The position numbers and the translations under genes were made by a program. A model generated the notes under the pieces. The model was not told where the DNA came from and searched no databases. It saw nothing but the letters and a program-made list of their open reading frames with translations. A stretch of 64,000 bases of DNA from Acidobacteriota bacterium (GTDB lineage Bacteria; Acidobacteriota; Thermoanaerobaculia; Multivoradales; Multivoraceae), in contig JAJCXN010000012.1 in the NCBI GenBank assembly GCA_029263415.1, positions 62,001 through 126,000 on the forward strand, given 5' to 3'. Shown in pieces: positions 1 through 8,212 of this stretch. Position 1 is the stretch's first letter, and each line of letters starts with the position of its first letter.

Positions 1-501
1 TGGGAAACGTACAACGAAACCCCGGGCGGCATGTGGGGGATCTACGCGGCCAAGACCAGGGAACAACAGCGAACGGATGATCCTGTTGGCCAGCAGCTTC
101 TCGAGGCCTTCCTCGCTCCCAAGTTGTTCGGATATAGGGCGCTGATCGATCCCGAGTTCGACGGCACCTTCACTCTACGCCGGATTCCCGAACTCGCTTG
201 GACCACCAAGTCTCAGTATCTAGTCGACGCGCAGCTTACGGGCTCGCTCTCTAGCGGACTGGAGGGCAACGGCGAAGACAACTTACTGATCGGCAATGCT
301 GGGGACAACCAGATCGATGGCCGCAGTGGGCACGACACCGTCTCCTTCCAGGGCTCGAGAGGCGAGTATCAGTTCGACGGCACCGAGGAAGGCTTGATCG
401 TCCGAGACATGGTCGAAGATCGTGATGGTGCGGATACGCTAGTCTCGATCGAGGTCCTGCGGTTTACCGACCGTGAGGTGAGTTCCGCCGAGGCCAACTA
501 G
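1..501 (+). CDS. RTX-repeat calcium-binding protein, C-terminal part (cut by window edge)
   Basis: The frame is open from the first base to a TAG stop, so the start lies outside the window; 166 codons are visible. Around visible residues 92-120 there are glycine- and aspartate-rich nonapeptide-like repeats (GNGEDNLLIGNAGDN, then DGRSGHDTV), the hallmark of hemolysin-type calcium-binding RTX repeats. They are followed by a short tail of the kind that caps RTX domains (F-x-G-x-R-x-E-Y, then an LRF-x-D segment). Such proteins are usually secreted by type I systems and fold when they bind calcium outside the cell. The visible upstream 80 residues match nothing I recognise, so the enzymatic or adhesive function is unknown. 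No secretion genes are visible beside it. Confidence 0.75.
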   Translation, partial: WETYNETPGGMWGIYAAKTREQQRTDDPVGQQLLEAFLAPKLFGYRALIDPEFDGTFTLRRIPELAWTTKSQYLVDAQLTGSLSSGLEGNGEDNLLIGNAGDNQIDGRSGHDTVSFQGSRGEYQFDGTEEGLIVRDMVEDRDGADTLVSIEVLRFTDREVSSAEAN

Positions 502-573
502 CGGGTGCGGAGATTTGGTCTGAGGGCCTGTGCCGATAGCCAAAGGGGTGTCAAGCCGAGGGGCTGCCGAGTG

Positions 574-1005
574 CTACTGAGGTGGTTCGGAGAACTGACT
601 CATCACTTCGGCTTCCGTCATCTTGGTGGTTTCCCCCGAGAAGGCGTATCCATCCGGCTTGTGGTCGATAAAGAGCTCCCGCGTTAGCTTGATTCCGTCG
701 GCTTCGTTGAAGCTACCTAGGGCAACATAGAAAATGCCCTGGTGTCCTCCAGGCGCCGTGACGCGATACCACAGGGAGCTTCCGCAGGTGCTGCAGAACG
801 CCCGTTCGGCCCATGGTGAGGAAGCGAAGATCGCAATTGCTTCCTCGCTATCAATGGCGATCTGATCGGGTTGGACCTGCACGCTCAGGAACGCACCACC
901 GGTCCACTTGCGGCACATGCTGCAGTGACAAGAGGTCGTCTCTTGAGCGCTCGGTTGAACGCGGAACGCGACTGCGCCACACAGGCATGAGGCTTGTCTC
1001 TCCAT
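574..1005 (-). CDS. GFA-family (glutathione-dependent formaldehyde-activating enzyme-like) zinc protein
   Basis: A 143-residue protein with the GFA/CENP-V zinc fold. Cysteines sit at C7 and C9 (CLCG), in the HCSMC group at 26-31 and in CSTCG at 71-75, giving the two zinc sites of the family. The ATG at 1005 is chosen because AAAGGAG lies about 7 bases upstream; a longer reading frame begins at 1092 but adds an arginine/proline-rich stretch not seen in the family. Family members are often annotated as formaldehyde-detoxifying enzymes, but most have no proven activity, so the substrate is unknown. It follows two other small genes on the same strand with separate ribosome sites. Confidence 0.88.
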   Translation of the reverse strand: MERQASCLCGAVAFRVQPSAQETTSCHCSMCRKWTGGAFLSVQVQPDQIAIDSEEAIAIFASSPWAERAFCSTCGSSLWYRVTAPGGHQGIFYVALGSFNEADGIKLTRELFIDHKPDGYAFSGETTKMTEAEVMSQFSEPPQ

Positions 1006-1145
1006 TTGGAGTCTCCTTTGGGACTTTGGGGTGCGTGACTGAGGCCTAGCACTAGTACCGTGCTGCGCGGGCGGCTGAGTTGGTGACCGCACACTTGCAA
1101 CAGCAAGGTGCTAGACGTGAGCGAGGCATCCTGCGGCGCCGGAAA

Positions 1146-1604
1146 TCAGGTGGCTGCTGCTTGCTCTCGAGCCCAGGCAACGGTCGCGAGCCAGAAGACA
1201 AAGAGGCGCGCCGGAAGTCGCCATTCCTTGGGCAGGTTGAGGGTGCTGCGGCGCACGAAGACGCCGTCTGGCTCGATCGAGCCAATCAAGGTGTCGGCCT
1301 GTCTCAACTCAAAACGCCGCGAGAAGATCGACGCCTTGCGCAGCACGAACAAGTCGCCTGCGACCTCAACCTCCAAACGACTGCTAAACGCACTGGTTTT
1401 GTGAGCCACGGCCAGCTCTTCTTGCTGTTCTAGGAGGGTGAAGCGCCCGCTGAAAGCCGAGCCTTTTCGAAGTGTGTAGGTGACGCCGTCGATGGTGAAG
1501 GTCCCGCGCTCGCGCCACGCCGAGAGGTCCAGAAGAATCTCGCGTTGGTCATCGAGGGTGACGATCCAGTCGTTGGAGAACCAGGCTTTGGGTGCCGCTT
1601 TCAT
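1146..1604 (-). CDS. Hypothetical protein, possibly tubby/LURP-like beta fold
   Basis: A 152-residue protein not assignable with certainty. It starts at an ATG preceded by GAAAGG; the in-frame ATG at 1664 has no ribosome site. The middle is built of repeated short beta-strand-like segments (TYTLRKGSAFSGRF, then LFVLRKASIFSRRFEL), which recalls the tubby C-terminal-like/LURP-one family that binds membrane phosphoinositides or acts as a scaffold. The last 25 residues form a hydrophobic, tryptophan-rich segment (LFVFWLATVAW) that could be a membrane anchor. The assignment to that superfamily is inference from the strand pattern only. Confidence 0.7.
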   Translation of the reverse strand: MKAAPKAWFSNDWIVTLDDQREILLDLSAWRERGTFTIDGVTYTLRKGSAFSGRFTLLEQQEELAVAHKTSAFSSRLEVEVAGDLFVLRKASIFSRRFELRQADTLIGSIEPDGVFVRRSTLNLPKEWRLPARLFVFWLATVAWAREQAAAT

Positions 1605-1684
1605 GTGCCTTTCAGGATATCGCAAGGATCGACCGCTTCGGCCTTGGATCAATCCATCAAGCATTCAGCCGGCCGACAGGCGCC

Positions 1685-2143
1685 TTAGCGAGCGCCCCGA
1701 GAGATCTGTACCTCGATTCCGTCGGGATCGTCGAAGTAGGTTCTTTGACCGCGTAGCTTAGGTTTGATTCCCGCAGCTCGAAGGCGTTCCGCTGCGGCGT
1801 CCTGGGTGTAGTCGGGGATGGCGTAGCTGTAGTGTGCGAGGCCCGGAGTCTCACCGCGAAAGAGTGCGACGAAGTGCGGGCCGCAATCCATGAACACACT
1901 GTTGGGAGATTGGCTCGTAACCGACAATCCGAGGTGCTGCTGGTAGAACGCAGCTGAGCGCTCGGGGTTGGTGACCGAAAGCGCGATGTGATCGAGCCCC
2001 GAGGCCTTGAAGGTCGGCGCCGCGTTGTTGCTACCTTGGCCGTGGCTAGCGGAGGCACTGAACAATGTGGCAAGTGCAAGCGTGAGCTGCCGGCGATTTA
2101 GATGCCCATGCTCGTAGGAGTCTAGGAGTCGATCGAGATCCAT
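1685..2143 (-). CDS. VOC-family (glyoxalase/bleomycin-resistance fold) protein with export signal
   Basis: A 152-residue single-domain VOC protein. Residues 47-149 show the fold: GLDHIALSV at the first strand, an ERSAAFYQQHLGL helix and the closing YFDDPDGIEVQI strand with the usual metal glutamate. Residues 1-36 look like an export signal with a twin-arginine pair followed by a hydrophobic stretch (NRRQLTLALATLF) and a likely cut after SASASHG, so it may leave the cytoplasm, possibly by Tat. AAAGGAAA precedes the ATG. Family members are metal-dependent lyases, isomerases or dioxygenases; the substrate cannot be deduced. Confidence 0.9.
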   Translation of the reverse strand: MDLDRLLDSYEHGHLNRRQLTLALATLFSASASHGQGSNNAAPTFKASGLDHIALSVTNPERSAAFYQQHLGLSVTSQSPNSVFMDCGPHFVALFRGETPGLAHYSYAIPDYTQDAAAERLRAAGIKPKLRGQRTYFDDPDGIEVQISRGAR

Positions 2144-2343
2144 GGCGGTTTCCTTTTTGCAAGTGACTGGATGCCCACCAGTGTAGTCGACCGCAAGATC
2201 CGCGCCGTGCTTTGAGAGTTGGGCACCATGTAGGCAGTGGTCCCGGTGGCAGTCATGGGTGCGAGCAGAACAACACTGTGCTCATGTCACGAATCGTTGC
2301 TTCGGCAACGCCGCGGTCCCCCCTAAGAGGAAGTAGTGGGAGT

Positions 2344-2760
2344 CTATTCGGACCAATGGCGACGCATCTCGAAGAAGGTGAACGACGCCGTCCAAGCGAT
2401 CAGCACCAAGCCCACCAAGGATTGCACCCCTGCAAGAATCCTCGCATCTCCGAGAGGCACGATGTCGCCATAGCCGAGTGAGGTATAGCTGATCAAGGAG
2501 AAGTAAAGCGTGTCTGAGAAGCCTAGAGGGCTTGGCTCGAGCACGGGGACCGTGCCGCGCAGGAGGAGCGCCCAACCGGCTGCAAAAACCAATACCTCCA
2601 GTAGATGCGCGACGAGCGCCAACAAGACTGCAACCGCAACTCGCAAACGTGAGGGCATTCGAGCTTTGGCGACCCACGTTGAGGTGTATCTCAGTGCCTC
2701 GTAGTGAAGACCGACACTGAGCAGAGTCAAGAGAGCGGTGTAGCCTGCGATCAGCATCAT
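2344..2760 (-). CDS. Small potassium-channel-like membrane protein (Ion_trans_2)
   Basis: A 138-residue protein with three hydrophobic helices (about 3-22, 40-67 and 108-130) and a pore loop between the last two. The loop carries a potassium selectivity filter, TSLGYGD at 93-99, preceded by the typical pore helix (TLYFSLISY). There is no cytoplasmic RCK/TrkA-N domain, so gating must come from elsewhere or the channel is constitutive. It is expected to conduct K+ across the inner membrane. It lies just beyond the glycan cassette on the same strand, separated by 176 bases, and is probably an independent unit. Confidence 0.88.
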   Translation of the reverse strand: MMLIAGYTALLTLLSVGLHYEALRYTSTWVAKARMPSRLRVAVAVLLALVAHLLEVLVFAAGWALLLRGTVPVLEPSPLGFSDTLYFSLISYTSLGYGDIVPLGDARILAGVQSLVGLVLIAWTASFTFFEMRRHWSE

Positions 2761-2936
2761 GAGTTGAAGAAGATAGTGGTTGCGAGGCGGTCAGCGGATG
2801 AGCGTGGGGTGCGGCGGAGTCCGTCTGGCTGCAGGATACAGGGTTAGGGAAGGGGAGGCCTTTAGCGGAGACAAACAAGATGTCAGCGGTCGGAACGCGC
2901 CATTAGGGTTCAGCGGAGTTCCAAGAAGCCACGTCA

Positions 2937-4025
2937 CTAGGTCGAACTTCTCGTGCTCTCCTTCGGGTTGACACGTTTCTCTAGGGCCGCCAGGACTGTG
3001 GATCCGGCGTCACCTGGATTCGGTCTTTGATGGTAGACGAAGTGGGGGCGGACTTTGTCAAGTTCGGTGTGCATGGCTTGCACCCGAGATGTTGGGATGG
3101 CGCGCAGATCCGCTTGGAGGGTTGCGAGGTCGGTCAAGGCTGCCGTGATCGAGAATCGGGACCAGTCGAGCTGTTCCTTGAAGGGCGGCACGAAGTCGCC
3201 AGGAATTAGCACAGGAATGCTGCCAACCAAAATGGCTTCGTAGATTCTACGACTCCAAGGGGTCCAGCCTGCTGGACACAACGCGAACTCCGTACGAGCA
3301 AGCTCACGGTAGTAGTCAGCAATGTGGTCGGCCTGAGGGCACTTGCCTTCGGTTCCCAGTTCGAACCGAATCTCTGAAGTCACCAGCACGTCGGGTCCGG
3401 CCGTGATGTGCCGGAACATCGCCGGTCGGGTACCTCCCCAAGCGCGCCCCCGAAAGTGGATCTTGAGGTCTCTCTCGCTGGATGCTGAGCGAGCTTGTTC
3501 GATCTCGTCGACCCAGGGGAGATAGCCTGGAATCACGATGTCTGTGCTTGCGTTGAACGCGGAGTTGTTGCCATAAGGCCTTCCCTCCACGGCGAGCAAG
3601 CAAGCGTTGCGCAACTTGCGGTGAAAACGGGGCCAGATGTAGCCGATATTGGCGCCGCGCCCTTGGCCAAAGACGAAGACGTGGTCACGCCCGCCGTGCC
3701 GCTTCCATTCAGGCCTTGCAGTGATGATACGCATCATTCGCGCGAAGCTTCGGTGGACGTGGTGGTCGGATGCTAGGCGGGCGAGCTTGGATGGTGATGC
3801 GACATCGTGACCGATGGAATAGGAGTTTGCTGCGTAGAGGCATGAGGGGTAGAACGGCACAAAGTAGAGGTCTGCTCCGCTCGAATTGGCACAGTGCTGA
3901 TGACTAGCCAACACGTTCTGGTGCACCTTGTGCTCAACAAGGAAAAGGTCGGCGTGTAGGCGTGGTTCCGCTGCCACCACACCGAGATGGAACTCTTCCG
4001 GCAGATCGCACACATGAATTTTCAT
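2937..4025 (-). CDS. Exostosin-family (GT47) glycosyltransferase
   Basis: A 362-residue protein with the exostosin domain. The clearest part is the C-terminal nucleotide-sugar region at 247-274 (FALCPAGWTPWSRRIYEA followed by VGSIPVLI), and further upstream an F-R-G segment at 191-193. GT47 enzymes transfer sugars such as GlcA, Gal or Xyl in eukaryotic matrix glycans; in bacteria they occur sporadically in capsule or exopolysaccharide loci. No signal peptide or membrane helix is visible, so it probably acts in the cytoplasm. Its ATG overlaps the stop of the upstream GT4 gene (ATGA at 4022-4025), showing translational coupling in the same pathway. Donor and acceptor are unknown. Confidence 0.9.
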   Translation of the reverse strand: MKIHVCDLPEEFHLGVVAAEPRLHADLFLVEHKVHQNVLASHQHCANSSGADLYFVPFYPSCLYAANSYSIGHDVASPSKLARLASDHHVHRSFARMMRIITARPEWKRHGGRDHVFVFGQGRGANIGYIWPRFHRKLRNACLLAVEGRPYGNNSAFNASTDIVIPGYLPWVDEIEQARSASSERDLKIHFRGRAWGGTRPAMFRHITAGPDVLVTSEIRFELGTEGKCPQADHIADYYRELARTEFALCPAGWTPWSRRIYEAILVGSIPVLIPGDFVPPFKEQLDWSRFSITAALTDLATLQADLRAIPTSRVQAMHTELDKVRPHFVYHQRPNPGDAGSTVLAALEKRVNPKESTRSST

Positions 4026-5182
4026 CGCGAGATCGTTGCTCGGCTTGCGCCAGTGAGCGATCGGAAAACATCCAACATACCGTCCGCGACGTGAGGCCAG
4101 CCGTAGCGCTGGTGCAACCAGTCCAGATCTGGCGGGGCGATCACTTCGGGATTCGTCAGAGCGCGCACAAAGGCCTTGCGATCACAAACGTTGACGAAGC
4201 TCAAGAGGTCGTCGTAGCCACGCATGCCGAACGGGGTCGACACCACGGGCAGACCATGAGCAAGCAAGTGCAGGACCTTTAGGTTAGTGCCGCTGCCTTG
4301 CTCGACTGGATTGAGTCCGATGGTCCCGGGGATGGCGTAGTCGACGAACGTTGTGTGCTCAGGATCGAGAATCAGGTTGTCACGTTGGATATGACGAAAC
4401 GGGGCCGCGCAGCCACCGTGGATGACGATGGCGCATCGATCCTTAACAGCCGGTGCCAGCTTCTCAATCAAGAAGCGCGCCGCCTCCACGTTGTGCGGCA
4501 CGTTGCTCCCACTGAACAGCGCGCGCCTTGAGAACCGCTCTAGTTGTGGGTGTCGTTTGAGCAGCTCCGGCTCGCTGAGGTGCTGCTGTTGAGGCTTGGC
4601 GACCCCGTTGACCGCCAGGCTCATTCGGTCTGGGTCTGCGTCGTACAGCTCTTTGAATCGTGATTCGTCCTTGCGCGAACAGACGAAGACATGCGCCGCT
4701 CGCTCGATCAACAGACGCTCCAGCCGAGCGACCCTCTGCATTGCGATTTCTCGAACCTTGGTTCTTTGACACTCGCTGCCGATGTAATCGGCGTCTACGT
4801 TCTGCGAGTTGTAGATGATCGGAACGTGTTCGGGAACGTGTGCCACCAGTCCGGCCAAGAAGCACTGCTCAAACTGAACGATGTCGAACTTCTTAAGGGT
4901 CTGGCGCAACCTTGCGCCCAGTCCTGGATGGTAGGTAATGAGATGGCCGTAGGGGAATGGGCGACCTGTGAACAGAGCGGGCAGGACGAACGGGTACTTC
5001 ACGTCTGTCAGTCGAAACGGCTCGCGTCGGGAGAGAGAACGGCTCTGCTTGGGGTGGTAAGGGGTGAGGACGGTAACGTCCACTCCCTTTGCAGCGAGTT
5101 CACGAGCGAGCCGGATAGTTCGGATCTTTCCACCCGCGCTATCGGGCAGCACCGGATAAGGAGCAACGATGAGCAGTCTCAC
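4022..5182 (-). CDS. Family 4 (group 1) glycosyltransferase
   Basis: A 386-residue GT-B fold enzyme. The N-terminal strand (RLLIVAPYPVLPDSAGG) and the glycine-rich acceptor loop are typical, and the donor-binding half carries NPVEQGSGTNLKVL at 291-304 and HGLPVVSTPFGMRG just after. The start is taken as GTG at 5182, giving a 4-base GTGA overlap with the asparagine synthase stop; an ATG-started version reaching 5278 would extend deep into asnB. The next gene (GT47) overlaps its stop by ATGA, so asnB, GT4 and GT47 form a tightly coupled operon. It likely adds one sugar to a lipid-linked or secreted glycan. Confidence 0.9.
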   Translation of the reverse strand: MRLLIVAPYPVLPDSAGGKIRTIRLARELAAKGVDVTVLTPYHPKQSRSLSRREPFRLTDVKYPFVLPALFTGRPFPYGHLITYHPGLGARLRQTLKKFDIVQFEQCFLAGLVAHVPEHVPIIYNSQNVDADYIGSECQRTKVREIAMQRVARLERLLIERAAHVFVCSRKDESRFKELYDADPDRMSLAVNGVAKPQQQHLSEPELLKRHPQLERFSRRALFSGSNVPHNVEAARFLIEKLAPAVKDRCAIVIHGGCAAPFRHIQRDNLILDPEHTTFVDYAIPGTIGLNPVEQGSGTNLKVLHLLAHGLPVVSTPFGMRGYDDLLSFVNVCDRKAFVRALTNPEVIAPPDLDWLHQRYGWPHVADGMLDVFRSLTGASRATISR

Positions 5183-7035
5183 TCGACGACTCCATTCGAA
5201 ACGTCGATGCCTTGCTCGTGTACGCGCACGATCCAGGTCGCTAGTGCGAGGGCTCTCCAGCCGGTTGCTCCGTCCCATTCTGGAGCCGAGCCAATGTCGA
5301 TGATGTCGGCTACGGCATCGCTCTGTTTGGCCAGATCCACAACGCGCTGGCGCATGGCCGTGGCTTCGGTAAAGCCGCTGGGTAGGCCGAAGCCGCGCTT
5401 TGGCTGTCGCAATGCACCGCCCGGCACCCGATCGGCCATCGCCTTGCGCAGGATGAACTTGGTGCTGTTGCCCCTGATCTTAAGCTGCGCTGGCACTCTC
5501 GCTGCCCACTCCACCACTCGATGATCCAACAAAGGGACCCTTGCCTCGAGGCCATGCGCAGCGCTCATCCGATCGACTTTGGTGAGTAGGTCATCTGGCA
5601 GGTATCGCGAGAGAAGTGCGTCGAAATACCCCTGCAGAGGCGGCCTCTGTTGCAATCTGTCTCGCAACGGCTGGTAAGTCGCGATCAACTCGTCGGTTGG
5701 GCATTGCCAGCGCTGACGAAGGATAGAGCGCCTAAGTGGATCGACAACCGGATGATGCAGCGAAGCGATCAACGCCCAGTTTGGAAGTCGAAACCGCTGC
5801 ATTCGAGCTAACGGGCCTAGTTTGGGAACACCGGCCGCAAGCGTTCGTCGTAGGCCGCTTGGTAGGCGGCATGCCCAGCGCAAGCCAGCTGCATCACGCG
5901 GCCGCAGGTAGCCGCCGAACAGTTCGTCGCCGCCTTCGCCGGTCAGAACAACGCTGACATGACGGCTCGCTGCGGCCGCGATGGCATAGCTCGGAATCGC
6001 TGAGGAGTCGCCGAAAGGTTCATCGAACAAGGGCAGCACTTGGTCGACGGTGTCTAAGAGCGTGCGATCAATCCGTAGCGTGTGATGTTCTGTGCCGAAG
6101 TGTTTCGAGAGCTCGGCGGCGATTGAAGACTCATCGTTGTCTGGGTCTTCAAAGCCCGCGGTGAAGGTCACGATGGGTCGTTGATCGGAGGCTCTTTGTA
6201 GCGCCAATACCGACGAGGAATCCATGCCTCCAGACAGGAACAACCCGAGCGGGACGTCGCTCATGCTTTGATTCTCGACGACCTCATGGAGCAGCGCGCT
6301 CAACTCCTCGGCGAGGTCCTCGGGTGTGGCGCTGCTCGAGAACTCGTCGTATGGAAGTTCCCAATAGACGCTGTGCCTGGCCGATTGCGGTCCTCGATCG
6401 AGGTCAACCTCTAGCACTTGTGCAGGAGGCAATTTTTTTAGTCCGCGGTAGATGGTGAACGGTGCTGGTACCGCGTCCTGCACCGTGAACAGATTCAATG
6501 CTAGAGGATCAATTTCTGGTACCACAGATTGATCGCAGAGCAGCGCTTTCAACTCAGAAGCGAAGGAGATGCCGCGCTGATCGATTCGATAGTAGAGCGG
6601 CTTGATTCCTAGGCGATCACGAGCTAACAGGACCTTGCGTCGCTTGAGATCCACGATCGCTAAGGCGAACATGCCGGACAGGTGCGATACGAAGTCGGGG
6701 CCGTAGTGTTGGTAGGCGTGCAGGCAGACCTCGGTATCGTTGTCGGTGTGAAAGGAGTAGCCTTCCTTTGCGAGCGCTGAGCGCAGCACTCGAAAATTGA
6801 AGATCTCGCCGTTGCAGACAAGAGCTACGTCGCCGGAGGAGTTAACGAATGGTTGATTGGCGTGCGCCGAGAGGTCCATGACCGCAAGTCTTCGAAAGCC
6901 TAGGGCTACTCCCGGAGCAGACCAGAAGCCTTCGTCGTCGGGGCCACGGTGGCGCAGGGTCGCTGTTGCACGCGCTACCAAATCACGCTCAACAGGCGCT
7001 CCACCGAATGACGCCCAGCCGCACAACCCGCACAT
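5179..7035 (-). CDS. asnB: Asparagine synthase (glutamine-hydrolysing), glycan-operon type
   Basis: A 618-residue two-domain enzyme. Mature Cys2 (MCGLCG) starts the class II glutaminase domain, with RHRGPDDEG at 29-37 and the CNGEIFN segment at 74-80. The synthetase domain has the PP-loop SGGMDSS at 268-274 and the later GEGGDELFGGY motif. The known reaction is ATP-dependent amidation of aspartate using glutamine. Asparagine synthase paralogs of this kind are common in exopolysaccharide and exosortase loci, where they may amidate a sugar acid or peptide rather than free aspartate. Here it is coupled by GTGA overlap to two glycosyltransferases, with a sulfotransferase upstream, which favours a glycan-modifying role. 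Confidence 0.93.
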   Translation of the reverse strand: MCGLCGWASFGGAPVERDLVARATATLRHRGPDDEGFWSAPGVALGFRRLAVMDLSAHANQPFVNSSGDVALVCNGEIFNFRVLRSALAKEGYSFHTDNDTEVCLHAYQHYGPDFVSHLSGMFALAIVDLKRRKVLLARDRLGIKPLYYRIDQRGISFASELKALLCDQSVVPEIDPLALNLFTVQDAVPAPFTIYRGLKKLPPAQVLEVDLDRGPQSARHSVYWELPYDEFSSSATPEDLAEELSALLHEVVENQSMSDVPLGLFLSGGMDSSSVLALQRASDQRPIVTFTAGFEDPDNDESSIAAELSKHFGTEHHTLRIDRTLLDTVDQVLPLFDEPFGDSSAIPSYAIAAAASRHVSVVLTGEGGDELFGGYLRPRDAAGLRWACRLPSGLRRTLAAGVPKLGPLARMQRFRLPNWALIASLHHPVVDPLRRSILRQRWQCPTDELIATYQPLRDRLQQRPPLQGYFDALLSRYLPDDLLTKVDRMSAAHGLEARVPLLDHRVVEWAARVPAQLKIRGNSTKFILRKAMADRVPGGALRQPKRGFGLPSGFTEATAMRQRVVDLAKQSDAVADIIDIGSAPEWDGATGWRALALATWIVRVHEQGIDVSNGVVE

Positions 7036-7155
7036 CTCAGACAGTCTCCATGCTCGACTCAGTGATCCTTAGGCGTCGTCAAGCGTCCGCTAGGCCAGCC
7101 CAGGGCCGTCGGCGATGCTACACACTGTGATGCACGGATGTGTGCCGTTGCGCTA

Positions 7156-7887
7156 TCAATCAAACCGGTAGCCAAACCGTTGGATGTCTTCGGCATACAC
7201 CTGACTTGCGCGCAGGCGGGACGCGTTCGAATAGGCTTCGTGAAACGTGCCTTGCACGGGACTCTGGTTGAGGTGTTCTAGTCTTACGGCGGAGCCTAGC
7301 TTGGTCGCCACTTGAGCAAAGTCATGCTCGAGTCGTTCGAACCGGCCGACGAAGTCGACTGCTTCATTGCGGCCGAGCAACTGGAGGAAACGAACCTGTG
7401 GCACGAAGTGCACCGAGGAATGCGCTGAGCGAGGAGTGAGCCAGTCCTGGACGAAGGTGTCGAAGTCCGGATACTGCCCAAGTACGTCGCGACCGAAGGC
7501 GGCGTTCGCGGGCTCGGTGCCGCCGGCGCGCAGGAATCGCCACGCTGAGTAGAGACGTTCCCAAGGATTACGCACGAAGGTGAAGACGAAGCGTCGCTCT
7601 AGCTCCCTCGGGCCGTAGAGCCACAAGTACTCGGCCATGGTCTGGTGCCCACCAGCGTTGGTGCCGAACAAGGCGGTCGAGATCGACACGCCGGCGGTCT
7701 TGGGGATGTGGACGAAGACGCAATTGAGTTGGTCAAACGCCGCCATGCTGTACTTGAGGGCGGGCCTGGACCGCAGCCGGCGTAGCTGCATCAGTCGGCG
7801 CGGCGGAAGTAGCCCCGCCGATACACGGCGCAGCCGTGCAACAGCATCAGTGGTGCTGAACCAATTCTCCGTTTGCCGAGCGCTCAT
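7156..7887 (-). CDS. Sulfotransferase family 2 protein
   Basis: A 243-residue PAPS-dependent sulfotransferase-like protein. The 5'-phosphosulfate loop is HIPKTAGVSIS at 60-70 and the 3'-phosphate motif is FVRNPWERLYSAW at 104-116, the pair that defines this family. The first 50 residues are arginine-rich without a membrane helix. Such enzymes transfer sulfate from PAPS to carbohydrate hydroxyl or amino groups. It lies 120 bases upstream of asnB on the same strand and could begin the glycan operon, implying a sulfated product. The ribosome site before the ATG at 7887 is weak. Confidence 0.9.
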   Translation of the reverse strand: MSARQTENWFSTTDAVARLRRVSAGLLPPRRLMQLRRLRSRPALKYSMAAFDQLNCVFVHIPKTAGVSISTALFGTNAGGHQTMAEYLWLYGPRELERRFVFTFVRNPWERLYSAWRFLRAGGTEPANAAFGRDVLGQYPDFDTFVQDWLTPRSAHSSVHFVPQVRFLQLLGRNEAVDFVGRFERLEHDFAQVATKLGSAVRLEHLNQSPVQGTFHEAYSNASRLRASQVYAEDIQRFGYRFD

Positions 7888-8212
7888 GGGGTTGGAATTC
7901 GTTTGGTACCCACGCCCAGGATGCGGAAGCTTTCAAAGAGACCGATGTCCGCTAGGTTGAGGCAGTCTGCGGACGGTGTTGCGCCTACTTCGAGGACCGC
8001 TCGTGGTGGCGGTCCTGCCGCTACGAGTGCTTCAATTCGCTGGTAGATCTTTGGGTGCATCGCTTGCAGCAGACACTAGCGCGAAGCTGGGCGCCTGGTG
8101 CCGGGTTGAATGCGTACCGGTCGACTGACGAAGTGGCCTCTCCATGATTCTGGTCCTCGAGATGTGGGAGGTGAAGCCAGACGGGCTGAGGACCCTGCTT
8201 GAGTCCGTGCTC
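7888..8212. other. Intergenic region, 325 bp
   Basis: This stretch lies between the end of the DUF3857 gene and the start of the sulfotransferase gene, both read leftwards. It holds the inverted repeat listed at 7993-8016 and presumably the promoter of the sulfotransferase/glycan cassette, but I find no convincing -35/-10 pair and no coding sequence. Confidence 0.6.
7993..8016 (-). terminator. Perfect 8-bp inverted repeat, possible terminator of the DUF3857 gene
   Basis: AGGACCGC and GCGGTCCT flank an 8-base loop. The element lies about 200 bases past the stop of the leftward DUF3857 gene. No T-run follows on either strand, so it is not a classical intrinsic terminator; it may be a transcript-end hairpin or a protein site. 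Confidence 0.35.

Noticed and set aside
2282-2878. 198-codon minus-strand frame over the K+ channel gene
   Set aside because: Overlaps the channel in another frame; composition is not protein-like.
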